Translations under genes and position numbers: made by a program
Part shown: positions 25,751 to 33,753 of the stretch, piece after piece
How positions within the stretch are numbered: position 1 is the stretch's first letter
Layout: the number at the start of each line of letters is the position of its first letter
Assembly (NCBI RefSeq): GCF_004216555.1
Contig: NZ_SGWQ01000009.1
Location: forward strand, 1-64,000
Direction: 5' to 3'
Length of the DNA: 64,000 nucleotides
Origin: Herbihabitans rhizosphaerae
GTDB taxonomy: Bacteria; Actinomycetota; Actinomycetes; Mycobacteriales; Pseudonocardiaceae
Notes under the pieces: generated by a model
Databases searched by the model: none
Told to the model about the DNA's origin: nothing
Seen by the model: the letters and a program-made list of their open reading frames with translations, nothing else

Positions 25751-26826
25751 AAGCGCACGAGTGTCCGCGCGCCCTTGCCGGCGATCATGTCCTGGAAGGC
25801 GTCGTTCACGCCGTCCAGCCTGATCTCGCCGGTGACCAGCGAACCGATCTCCAGCCGTCCGGCGCTGAGGTGCTCCAGCAGCTTGGGCACGTCGGCGTCC
25901 GGGTCGCTGTTGCCGTACACGCAACCGTGCAGCGTGCGCCCGAACCAGTACAGCTCCAGCGCGCTGAACTCGACCGGCGCCTTCGCCGACCCGACGCCGA
26001 CCACCACGACCGTGCCACCGCGACGGCTGGCCGACCACGCGGTCCGAATCGTCTGTGGCAGGCCGACGCACTCGAACGCGTAATCCGCTCCCCTGCCCTC
26101 GGTCAGCTTACGAACCTGTTTGCTGGCAACAGCATCCGACACGACGAAGTCCGTGGCACCATGCGCCCGGGCAATGTCCTCTTTGGACTCGACGGTGTCC
26201 ACCGCGATGATCGGGCCGGCGCCCGCGATCCGCGCCGCCTGCAGAACCGACAATCCAACACCGCCGAGGCCGACGACCACGACTGACTGTCCAGGTTGGA
26301 CACGGGCGGTGTTGTGTACGGCGCCGAATCCGGTGAGCACGGCACAGCCGAGCACCGCGGCCTGCCCCAGGGGCACGTCGTCCGGAATGGGCACCACGCC
26401 CTTCTCGGCGACCACGGTCTCTTCGGCGAACGCTCCGGTGGACAGGCCCGGATACACCACTGTGCCGTCCGCGAGTGTCCCGTGTGGACGGTTGGCACCC
26501 TCCTCGCCGTGCGCGCACAGGTACGGCTCGCCCTGCTGGCAGAACCAGCAGTCACCGCACGCCGGCGTCCAGTTCAGCACCACGTGATCACCTGGCCGCA
26601 CCCGTGTCACGCCGTCGCCGACGGACACGACAACGCCGGCACCCTCGTGTCCGAGCACTGCCGGCAACGACAACCGCAGCGTGCCGTTGGCCAGCGACAG
26701 GTCCGAGTGGCACACGCCGACAGCGGCGAGCCGCACCCGTACCTGCCCCGGCCCCGGCTCGGGCAGGTCGATCTCGAGCACCTCGAGCGGCTTGCCCTGC
26801 TCACGCAGCACCGCGGCCATCACCAT
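25747..26826 (-). CDS. Zinc-dependent MDR alcohol dehydrogenase
   Basis: A 359-residue medium-chain dehydrogenase. Catalytic zinc ligands are Cys in GVCHSD and His-Glu in LGHEGAGVV. Structural zinc cysteines are in CGDCWFCQQGEPYLC, and the NAD motif is GLGGVGLSV. It resembles the class III / NDMA-dependent group. It is the last gene of a four-gene acyl-CoA operon, where it would oxidise or reduce an alcohol/aldehyde linked to the degraded substrate. The start may be 26826 or the second ATG at 26820. Confidence 0.87.
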   Translation of the reverse strand: MVMAAVLREQGKPLEVLEIDLPEPGPGQVRVRLAAVGVCHSDLSLANGTLRLSLPAVLGHEGAGVVVSVGDGVTRVRPGDHVVLNWTPACGDCWFCQQGEPYLCAHGEEGANRPHGTLADGTVVYPGLSTGAFAEETVVAEKGVVPIPDDVPLGQAAVLGCAVLTGFGAVHNTARVQPGQSVVVVGLGGVGLSVLQAARIAGAGPIIAVDTVESKEDIARAHGATDFVVSDAVASKQVRKLTEGRGADYAFECVGLPQTIRTAWSASRRGGTVVVVGVGSAKAPVEFSALELYWFGRTLHGCVYGNSDPDADVPKLLEHLSAGRLEIGSLVTGEIRLDGVNDAFQDMIAGKGARTLVRF

Positions 26827-26837
26827 GGAGAATTCCT

Positions 26838-27686
26838 TTACTTCACAAAGAAGGCGCCGCGGTCGAGGACCACGTCACCATCACCGTCACGGGTCTGGAA
26901 CAGCGCGCCTCGCTCGGTGAGCCAGGCGTGCACGATCAGCTCGGCACCGGGCAGCACCGGCTTGGTGAACCGACCGTCCATTCCGGACACTCGGCTCACG
27001 TCACCGCCGGTCAATTCGTTGATCAACAGCCGGGCGGTGATCCCGTACGTGGCGAGCCCGTGCAGGATCGGCCGCTCGAACCCGCCGCGCGCCGCGAACG
27101 CCGGGTCGGAGTGCAACGGATTGCGATCACCGGTCAGCCGGTACACCAGCGCCTGGTTCACCGCGGTCGGAAACCGCGCCACCACGTCCGGCTCGCGCTC
27201 TGGTGCGGTCCACTTGTGCGAGGCCTTGCGCTCGCCGCCGAAACCACCCTCGCCCTTGATGAACACCGACGTGCGGGTGGACAGCAGGTGCTCCCCCGAC
27301 TCGGCATCGTCCGCCGTGTACTCGATGGCGACCAGCGCGCCCTTGCCCTTGTCCTCGATCTCCGTCACGGTCCTGCGCACCTTGACCGTGCCGGCCGGCG
27401 GGATCGGGCGATGCAGCGCGAGCGCCTGCTCGGCGTGCACCAGCAGCGCGGGATCGAAGTCACCCCACTGCCGCGGCGGCCCGCCGAACTGCACCAGCGG
27501 AATGCCGAACGTGGGCAGCACCTGCTGTGTCACGTCGGCCGTGTTCTCCGTGGTGAACGCCAGCTCCGCGGTCGGATCCTGTTGTCCCGCACCGATTCCG
27601 ACCGCGTACAACAGCGCGTCGTCCGCCGTCCAGCTCGCCGTCCACGGGCCTTCGGTCTGCCCGATGATGTTGTGATCAAGCCCCAT
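26838..27686 (-). CDS. MaoC-type enoyl-CoA hydratase 2
   Basis: 282 residues with two hot-dog halves. The C-terminal half holds the hydratase-2 signature YRLTGDRNPLHSDPAFA with the catalytic Asp and His, and RPILHGLATYG. It is a 2-enoyl-CoA hydratase of the kind acting in steroid or branched fatty-acid beta-oxidation. It is co-transcribed with the SDR (12-bp gap) and the alcohol dehydrogenase. Confidence 0.88.
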   Translation of the reverse strand: MGLDHNIIGQTEGPWTASWTADDALLYAVGIGAGQQDPTAELAFTTENTADVTQQVLPTFGIPLVQFGGPPRQWGDFDPALLVHAEQALALHRPIPPAGTVKVRRTVTEIEDKGKGALVAIEYTADDAESGEHLLSTRTSVFIKGEGGFGGERKASHKWTAPEREPDVVARFPTAVNQALVYRLTGDRNPLHSDPAFAARGGFERPILHGLATYGITARLLINELTGGDVSRVSGMDGRFTKPVLPGAELIVHAWLTERGALFQTRDGDGDVVLDRGAFFVK

Positions 27687-27698
27687 GTGCCCGCTCCC

Positions 27699-28463
27699 TC
27701 AGCCGATTTTGCGACCGCCGTCTACGTAGAGAGTCTGGCCTGTGATGAACGATGAGGCATCCGAGACGAAGAAGGCGATCGCGTTGGCGATGTCGTCCGG
27801 CTGGCCGACCCGGCGCACCGGGGTGACCTCGGCGGTCGCATTCTGCAACTGCTCCGGCGTGACGCCCAGCCGCTCGGCGGTGGCGGCGGTCATCTCGGTG
27901 ACGATGAACCCGGGCGCGACCGCGTTCACGGTGATGCCGAACGGACCCAACTCGATCGCCAGCGTACGGGTGAAGCCCTGGATGCCCATCTTCGCCGCGG
28001 AGTAGTTGGCCTGCCCCCGGTTGCCGAGCGCGGACACGCTGGACAGGCTGACGATCTTGCCGTACTTCGCCTTGACCATGTGCTTCTGCGCGGCCTTGCT
28101 GGCCAGGAACGCGCCCTTGAGATGCACGCCGAGCACCGTGTCCCAGTCCTGCTCGGACATCTTGAACAGCAGGTTGTCCCTGGTGACACCGGCATTGTTG
28201 ACGAGGATGTCGATCGAACCCAGCTCTGCGACCACCTGGTCAACGGCCGCGTCGATCGCCTCGGCGTTGGTGACGTCCGCGCCAATGGCGATCGCCTTCC
28301 CACCGTCGGCGACGATCGCGTCCACAGTGGACTGACCGGCCGACGCGTCGAGGTCCAACACCGCCACCGCCGCGCCGTCGGCCGCCAGCCGCTTCGCCAC
28401 CGCCGCGCCGATGCCCCGCGCGGCTCCGGTCACCAGTGCCGCACGCCCGTCAAGTGCGCCCAT
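27699..28463 (-). CDS. SDR 3-hydroxyacyl dehydrogenase / 3-oxoacyl reductase (FabG-like)
   Basis: A 254-residue short-chain dehydrogenase. The cofactor motif is TGAARGIGAAV; the catalytic Ser-Tyr-Lys are in SLSSVSALGNRGQANYSAAK; NNAG is present. ATG 28463 has GGAGG six bases upstream, better placed than the in-frame ATG 28469. With the MaoC hydratase and acyl-CoA dehydrogenase it completes three consecutive beta-oxidation-type steps. Confidence 0.88.
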   Translation of the reverse strand: MGALDGRAALVTGAARGIGAAVAKRLAADGAAVAVLDLDASAGQSTVDAIVADGGKAIAIGADVTNAEAIDAAVDQVVAELGSIDILVNNAGVTRDNLLFKMSEQDWDTVLGVHLKGAFLASKAAQKHMVKAKYGKIVSLSSVSALGNRGQANYSAAKMGIQGFTRTLAIELGPFGITVNAVAPGFIVTEMTAATAERLGVTPEQLQNATAEVTPVRRVGQPDDIANAIAFFVSDASSFITGQTLYVDGGRKIG

Positions 28464-28490
28464 CAACATCCTCCTCGTCGAGGTTTCCTG

Positions 28491-29642
28491 TCACACGAAG
28501 GCGTTCACGCCGGTCAGCGCACGCCCGATCAGCAACTTCTGCACCTGGCTGGTGCCCTCGTACAGCGTCATCACCCGCGCGTCACGCAGGAACTTCGCCA
28601 CCGGGTACTCGTCCAGGTAGCCGTAGCCGCCGAACACCTGGATCGCCAGGTTGGCCGCCTCCACGGCGTTCTCCGACGCGAACAGCTTCGCCATGGACGC
28701 CTCGGTGGAGAACGGCTTGCCCCGGTCGACCAGATCGGCCACCCGCCACACGAGCAGCCGCGCCGCGTCGGTCGAGACCGCCATATCGGCCAACATCTGT
28801 TGCACCAGTTGGAATCCGGCGATCGGCTTGCCGAACTGGGTGCGCTCGGTCGCGTACTTGACGCTGGCCTCCAGCGCGCCGCGCGCCAGCCCGACACAGC
28901 CCGAGGCGACCGACATGCGTCCCTTGTCCAACGCGGACATGGCGAGCTTGAAGCCCTGCCCCTCCTCGCCCAGCCGCGCGTCGTCGCCGACCCGCACGTC
29001 GTTCAGGATCAGCTCGCCGGTGGACTGGCCGCGCAGGCCGAGCTTGCCCTTGATCTCCCGGTGCTCGAAACCCTCGGCGTTGGTGGGCACAACGAACGCG
29101 GTGATCCCCTTCGGGCCGAGACCGCCGGTGCGCGCGAAGATCAGCGAGAGGTCGGCCCAGGTGCCGTTCGTGATGAACATCTTGGAGCCGGTGATCACCC
29201 AGTCGTCACCGTCGCGCACCGCCTTGGTGGCCAGGCTCGCCGCGTCCGATCCGGTGTCCGGTTCGGTCAGCCCGAAACACGCCAGGGAGTCCCCCGAGCA
29301 CAGGCCGGGGAGCCAGCCCTGCTTCTGCTCCTCGGTGCCGTAGCCGGCGATCGTCTTGCCGACTAGCCCGAGCGAGACGGAGACGATGCCGCGGATGGCG
29401 GAGTCGCCGCGGCCGAGTTCCTCCATCATGAGGCAGTAGGACAGGTGATCGCCGCCGGAGCCGCCGTACTCCTCGGGGATGGTCATGCCGAGGAAGCCGA
29501 CGTTGCCGAGCTTTCCGACGATCGCGCGGTCGACCTGCTCGACCCGGTCCCACTCGCGGACGTTCGGCACGACCTCGGTGTCGATGAAGTCGCGGGCGAG
29601 TTCGCGCAGCGCGGCCTGTTCGTCGGTCAGCTCGAGGTCCAT
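28491..29642 (-). CDS. Acyl-CoA dehydrogenase
   Basis: A 383-residue FAD enzyme. It carries the signatures CFGLTEPDTGSD and QVFGGYGYLDEYPVAKFLRDAR. The catalytic Glu is in LYEGTSQVQ, as in short/medium-chain enzymes. It is the first gene of the operon and would oxidise an acyl-CoA to the 2-enoyl-CoA used by the MaoC protein. A TAGTGT box upstream (plus-strand bases near 29680) is a possible promoter. Confidence 0.88.
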   Translation of the reverse strand: MDLELTDEQAALRELARDFIDTEVVPNVREWDRVEQVDRAIVGKLGNVGFLGMTIPEEYGGSGGDHLSYCLMMEELGRGDSAIRGIVSVSLGLVGKTIAGYGTEEQKQGWLPGLCSGDSLACFGLTEPDTGSDAASLATKAVRDGDDWVITGSKMFITNGTWADLSLIFARTGGLGPKGITAFVVPTNAEGFEHREIKGKLGLRGQSTGELILNDVRVGDDARLGEEGQGFKLAMSALDKGRMSVASGCVGLARGALEASVKYATERTQFGKPIAGFQLVQQMLADMAVSTDAARLLVWRVADLVDRGKPFSTEASMAKLFASENAVEAANLAIQVFGGYGYLDEYPVAKFLRDARVMTLYEGTSQVQKLLIGRALTGVNAFV

Positions 29643-29863
29643 GCGGTACTCCGTCGTGCCGGGGTCGGATTCCTTGACACTATGCCGTCGGCGGGCTGCT
29701 GCCGAGGGTGTGGGCGGTCCACGTCACACCGACGGCTGATCCGGCATGCCAAGCGCCTCTGGGGTGGTCCGATCGCGTCTGACAAGTTCCACGTACTTTC
29801 GGCAACGTGAGCGGTGAATCGCGCCGTGGCGTTCTTTCTGGGGTGGCACTTGGTGATCGGCGT
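29643..29863. other. Intergenic region before the MITE-like repeat
   Basis: No convincing ORF. It contains the promoter side of the acyl-CoA dehydrogenase operon. I see no strong palindrome. Confidence 0.5.
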
Positions 29864-29880
29864 TGGGGCTTGGGGTGATC

Positions 29881-30041
29881 GGCGGCGCGGTATTGTGCGG
29901 GCCGATTCTCACAAGTCAAGGGCGCCTTCGGCGTCGCTTCGCGACTCGCTTCGCTCGCCCTGGACTTGTGAGCCTCGATCGGCCCTAAACGGCTGGCGCT
30001 ACGGGCAGGCTCCGCCTGCCTTTTGCCCGTACCGCGCCGCC
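29881..30041 (+). repeat. MITE-like palindromic element, copy 2
   Basis: About 161 bp bounded by GGCGGCGCGG (29881-29890) and CCGCGCCGCC (30032-30041). The interior matches copy 1 at 1111-1281: ATTGTGCGGGCCGAT, then CTCACAAGTCAAGGGCGCC, later CTGGACTTGTGAGCC and CGATCGGCCCTAA, then a GGCAGGC/GCCTGCC hairpin. The loop between the two long arms differs in length between copies. Similarity also includes GGGGCTTGGGGTG just before the left end. The intact DUF222-HNH gene starts 80 bp downstream. Confidence 0.7.
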
Positions 30042-30107
30042 TCTGGAACGGTGATCGACCAGCGGGTTTCACCTGGTCGGGTGACGCTTTCCGGGGTCGC
30101 GATCCGG

Positions 30108-30113
30108 TAGGCT
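30108..30113 (+). promoter_or_regulatory. -10 box of leaderless promoter for the intact DUF222-HNH gene
   Basis: TAGGCT preceded by CCGG lies seven bases before ATG 30121, matching the arrangement at the other two DUF222 genes. Confidence 0.5.
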
Positions 30114-30120
30114 CGAACAC

Positions 30121-31287
30121 ATGTTCGACACGACGATGGCGCGGCTGCTCGACGCGCTCGCTGACACCGAGCGGGTGAAAGCGCGGGCCGAGGCGGAGCA
30201 GATGCGACTCCTCGCCGAGATTCAGGAACTGCGTGCCGGCACGCACCTCGAAGAATTCACCACCGATGAAGTTGCCGCACACATGCGGTGGTCCACCCGC
30301 ACCGCACAGAACCGAATCGATGATGCGATGTCGATTGTGACACGCCTGCCCGGGACATTGGCAGCCCTGGAACGCGGTGCCATCGACCGGATCAAAGCCG
30401 CCGCCATCAACGATGTGACGGCAAAACTATCTGTCGAGCACGCCGGGGTGGTCGAAACCCAAGTACTGGAGAAAGCACCCGAGGTGGTGGTGTCCACACT
30501 GCGAGGCCATCTGCGCAAGCACGTGGCCATGATCGACCCCGACGGGGCACAACGTCGTCATCGGGAACGTGCCCAGGGGCGGAAGGTGTGGGTGGTCGCC
30601 GAAGAGGACGGCATGGCCACCCTGTCCTGCTACACCACCGCCGCAGCAGCCGAAGCCTGCTACCGGCGAATCATGGAGTTGGCGCGCAAGGCGAAGACCG
30701 AGGGCGATGAGCGCACCGAGCCCCAGCGGCAAGCCGACGTGTTCCAAGATGCCTTGTGCGGCAAGGATTTCGAGCACGTGCAGGTGGTGTTGACCCTGAC
30801 CGGCTCAACGGAGGAGCCGTCGGTGGTCGAGTTGGACGGCCACGGACCGCTCACCCCAGACGCCGCCACAGAGTTGTTGTCGCAAGCGACAGTGATCCGC
30901 AAAGTCGCGACCACACCAACCAAGAACAACAAGCCACTCAACCGCAAAGCCCGCTGCTACCGGCCACCACCAGACCTGGTCGAACACGTCCGATCACGCG
31001 ACAAAACCTGCCGCTTCCCCGGATGCCACCGCAAAGCCGAACGCTGCGACCTCGACCACACCACCCCCTTCCACCAACACGGCGACACCGTGCCCGAAAA
31101 CCTCGGCCCACTATGCCGACACCACCACCGACTCAAACAACAACAAGGCTGGACCCTCCTCCAACCCAAACCCGGCGTCTTCGTCTGGCAAACCCCCACC
31201 GGCACCACCATCACCATCGAACCCGACACCCAACAACAACCCGACCCCATACCAAGTCCCGGTGGTAGCCATGACCCACCCAACTAA
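30121..31287 (+). CDS. DUF222/HNH endonuclease-domain protein (13E12 family), intact
   Basis: 388 residues. The DUF222 helical region spans about 1-260. The HNH nuclease domain near 295-345 is complete: CRFPGCHRKAERCDLDHT, then ENLGPLCRHHHRLKQ. The last 35 residues are Pro/Gln/Thr-rich. The 3' third (from about 30900) has a coding strand very rich in A and C and poor in G, unlike the first two thirds and the neighbours. This is the only intact member of the three copies here. Cellular function is unknown; the family is often linked to repeats and mobile DNA. Confidence 0.85.
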   Translation: MFDTTMARLLDALADTERVKARAEAEQMRLLAEIQELRAGTHLEEFTTDEVAAHMRWSTRTAQNRIDDAMSIVTRLPGTLAALERGAIDRIKAAAINDVTAKLSVEHAGVVETQVLEKAPEVVVSTLRGHLRKHVAMIDPDGAQRRHRERAQGRKVWVVAEEDGMATLSCYTTAAAAEACYRRIMELARKAKTEGDERTEPQRQADVFQDALCGKDFEHVQVVLTLTGSTEEPSVVELDGHGPLTPDAATELLSQATVIRKVATTPTKNNKPLNRKARCYRPPPDLVEHVRSRDKTCRFPGCHRKAERCDLDHTTPFHQHGDTVPENLGPLCRHHHRLKQQQGWTLLQPKPGVFVWQTPTGTTITIEPDTQQQPDPIPSPGGSHDPPN

Positions 31288-31460
31288 CCCAACCACCCAC
31301 GAAACAGGCGTGCCCCGGCTCTCGGTGGCAAGCCGGTCGCCGGACCACCCCAACAACGACCAACCCGCAACCGGCGACCGGCGCGGCAGCACCCCACCAC
31401 GCCCTGCGCCTGACCGCGATGCGAACCGTCCACAGTGGACCGCCAGTAGCCTGACCCCCG

Positions 31461-32132
31461 ATGCACCTGATCAACGTCCCACCCGGCACCGTGACACTGT
31501 CCGACCGCCGCACCCGCCACACCTGGCCCGTCGAGATCGCCCCATTTCAGCTCACCGCCACACCCGTCACCCAGGAGCACTACGCCCAGATCACCGGAAA
31601 ACGGCCAAGCGAGGCGCACGGCGATCAGCTCCCCGTCGAGACGGTCTCCTGGTGGGACGCCGTCCGATTCTGCGACGCCCTGTCGATCAGCGAGGGCCTG
31701 ACACCCGCCTATCACCCGCACGAAGACGACGAGTCGATCGAATGGGACACCGCGAGCGACGGCTACCGGCTGCCGACCGAGGCGGAATGGGAGCACGCCT
31801 GCCGAGCCGGCACGACCGACGCGCGGTACGGCCAGCTCGACGACATCGCGTGGCACCGGCGCAACTCCGGCGAGCGCCCGCACGACGTGGCCACCCGACA
31901 GCCCAACGCATGGGGCCTGCACGACATGCTGGGCAACGTCTGGGAATGGTGCTGGGACCTGTACGACCCCGACGTCTACGGCACCTACCGCGTCCTGCGC
32001 GGCGGCGGCTGGTTCGATGAGCACTGGAGTTGCCGCGCCTCGGTACGCCGACGCAGCCACCCCACGCTGGCGATCGACGACGTCGGATTCCGCGTCGCGC
32101 GCTCGCCCAGTCGGGAAGTGCTCAGCCCGTAG
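31461..32132 (+). CDS. FGE/sulfatase-modifying-factor domain protein
   Basis: 223 residues forming one FGE-sulfatase (SUMF1) domain: PVTQEHYAQITG, VSWWDAVRFCDALS, YRLPTEAEWEHACRAG, GLHDMLGNVWEWCWDLYD, and LRGGGWFDEHWSCRASVRRR. Genuine formylglycine-generating enzymes have two active-site cysteines (RGGSxLCxxxYCxRYR). Here the first position is Asp and only the second Cys remains, so sulfatase activation is doubtful; other members of the fold oxidise or ligate other substrates. Its 3' end overlaps the convergent cvnD by 11 bp. Confidence 0.8.
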   Translation: MHLINVPPGTVTLSDRRTRHTWPVEIAPFQLTATPVTQEHYAQITGKRPSEAHGDQLPVETVSWWDAVRFCDALSISEGLTPAYHPHEDDESIEWDTASDGYRLPTEAEWEHACRAGTTDARYGQLDDIAWHRRNSGERPHDVATRQPNAWGLHDMLGNVWEWCWDLYDPDVYGTYRVLRGGGWFDEHWSCRASVRRRSHPTLAIDDVGFRVARSPSREVLSP

Positions 32133-32745
32133 GCGCCCCGTTCGTGGCGATCAACGTCTCCATGGCGTACTCCACGAGCGTGATCAGCGTCTGCTTCGTG
32201 GACTCGCGATCACGCGCGTCACACCGCACGATCGGCACGCTCTTGCTGATCACCATCGCGTCGCGCACGTCCTCGATCTCGTGCCGCAGCACGCCGTTGA
32301 AGCAGTTCAGCCCCACGATGTAGGGCAGCCCCCGCTCCTCGAAGAAGTCCACCGGCGCGAACGAGTCCGCCAGCCGCCGCGTGTCGGCGAGCACCACCGC
32401 ACCGATCGCACCACGCACCAGGTCGTCCCACATGAACCAGAACCGCTGCTGGCCCGGTGTACCGAACAGGTACAGGATCAGGTCCGAGTCCAGCGACACC
32501 CGGCCGAAGTCCATCGCGACGGTGGTGGTCGCCTTGTTCGGCGTCGCCGCGAGGTCGTCCACGTCGACACTGGCCGAGGTCATCACCGCCTCGGTGGTCA
32601 GCGGCATGATCTCCGATACCGAACCGACGAACGTCGTCTTGCCGGCACCGAACCCTCCGGCGACCACGATCTTGGCCGACGTGGTCGCCGATTTGCTGCC
32701 GGGAGCCGCCACTGAGCTCCCGGTGTCATAGCCGACGGAGTCCAC
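32122..32745 (-). CDS. cvnD: Conservon GTPase CvnD
   Basis: A 207-residue small Ras/MglA-like GTPase. The P-loop GGFGAGKTT is at 30-38, the switch II-like region is LFGTPGQQRFWFMWDD, and the guanine-specificity region is degenerate (GLNCFNG). CvnD works with the CvnA kinase-like sensor and the CvnB/CvnC adaptors at the membrane. It overlaps cvnC by 20 bp. The cytochrome P450 often found after cvnD is absent. Confidence 0.9.
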   Translation of the reverse strand: MDSVGYDTGSSVAAPGSKSATTSAKIVVAGGFGAGKTTFVGSVSEIMPLTTEAVMTSASVDVDDLAATPNKATTTVAMDFGRVSLDSDLILYLFGTPGQQRFWFMWDDLVRGAIGAVVLADTRRLADSFAPVDFFEERGLPYIVGLNCFNGVLRHEIEDVRDAMVISKSVPIVRCDARDRESTKQTLITLVEYAMETLIATNGAPTG

Positions 32746-33319
32746 TCAACACCCTTTCCATCAACATGAGCTGTGCCGTGGCGCCCTCATCCGCGGCTGT
32801 CCGATGAACGGTGACCAGGCCGAGATCGGCCATGTCCCCCACGAGCACCTTCGCCACACCGAGTGGCACGCCGAACATCGACGCGATCTCGGCGACCGAT
32901 CGCGGTTGCAGGCAGATCTCCGCGACCGATCGGTGCTCGGCATGCTTCACACTCGACTCGTCGCGACCACGATCTGTCGTCGTGACGAGTGTTTCCAGTT
33001 GCAGTTGGACGGTCGACTTGGTTCGGCCGCCCGTCCAGGCGTACGGCCGCACGATGGACGCGTCGTCCACCGCCGGTTCTCGGGACTCGTCGGGCTCCGG
33101 TGCCACGTTCGCACTGGGTGCGGGAGTCGGTGACGGCGACGGCGCTGGAGTCGGGGGCGGACGAAGCCCTTCGTCCGCCTTGTCTCTGCGCTTACGCCGT
33201 CCGCGTCTGCCGCTGCCGATCGTGAAACCGTGCACGACATCGGCGAAGGTCTCCTCCTCCGCCTGCTGCCGAGCCGCCTTCGACGCGCGCGGTTCGAACG
33301 GGTCGATGCCACCCTTCAC
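32726..33319 (-). CDS. cvnC: Conservon DUF742 protein CvnC
   Basis: 197 residues. The basic, Pro/Ser-rich N-terminal half (RRGRRKRRDK; PTPAPSPSPTPAP) is longer than in many CvnC proteins. The C-terminal DUF742 domain starts at SIVRPYAWTGGR and holds the winged-helix-like segment RSVAEIASMFGVPLGVAKVL. It overlaps cvnB by an ATGA-type junction. Confidence 0.9.
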   Translation of the reverse strand: MKGGIDPFEPRASKAARQQAEEETFADVVHGFTIGSGRRGRRKRRDKADEGLRPPPTPAPSPSPTPAPSANVAPEPDESREPAVDDASIVRPYAWTGGRTKSTVQLQLETLVTTTDRGRDESSVKHAEHRSVAEICLQPRSVAEIASMFGVPLGVAKVLVGDMADLGLVTVHRTAADEGATAQLMLMERVLSGLRRL

Positions 33320-33753
33320 GCCGGCTGACCGATCCTCCCGCCGGCGCCCTGCAACTGCGCACGGAGCTCCGGCGTGAGCATCTGGCCGACCCGGTCCACG
33401 AGCAGCGTCATCTCGTAGGCGATCTGCCCGATGTCGGCGGTGGGCGCGGCGAGCACGGCGAGACAGGACCCGTCGCTGATCGCCATCAGCAGCATGATCC
33501 CGCGATCCATCTCGACCACGGTCTCCCGCACGTCACCCGCGTCGAAGCAGCGGGCGGCGCCCTGGGTGAGGCTGATCAGGCCGGACGCCACGGCGGCCAG
33601 CTGATCGGCGCGGTCGATCGGAAGTCGCACCGACGAGGTGAGCAGCAGTCCATCGGCCGACACCACCACGGCGTGCGCGACGCCGGGGACGCGCTCGGCG
33701 AAGTCGTTGACCAACCAGCCGAACTGGCTGGGCTGGATCTTCGGCGAAGTCAT
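33316..33753 (-). CDS. cvnB: Conservon roadblock/LC7 protein CvnB
   Basis: A 145-residue roadblock/LC7 protein: WLVNDFAERVPGVAHAVVVS, SADGLLL, and ASGLISLTQGAARCF. It is the adaptor that links the CvnA sensor to the CvnD GTPase and is coupled to cvnA and cvnC by 4-bp overlaps. Confidence 0.9.
   Translation of the reverse strand: MTSPKIQPSQFGWLVNDFAERVPGVAHAVVVSADGLLLTSSVRLPIDRADQLAAVASGLISLTQGAARCFDAGDVRETVVEMDRGIMLLMAISDGSCLAVLAAPTADIGQIAYEMTLLVDRVGQMLTPELRAQLQGAGGRIGQPA

Noticed and set aside
29680-30282. 200-codon minus-strand ORF between the acyl-CoA operon and the HNH gene
   Set aside because: It runs through the MITE-like repeat and promoter regions and has no protein-like features.
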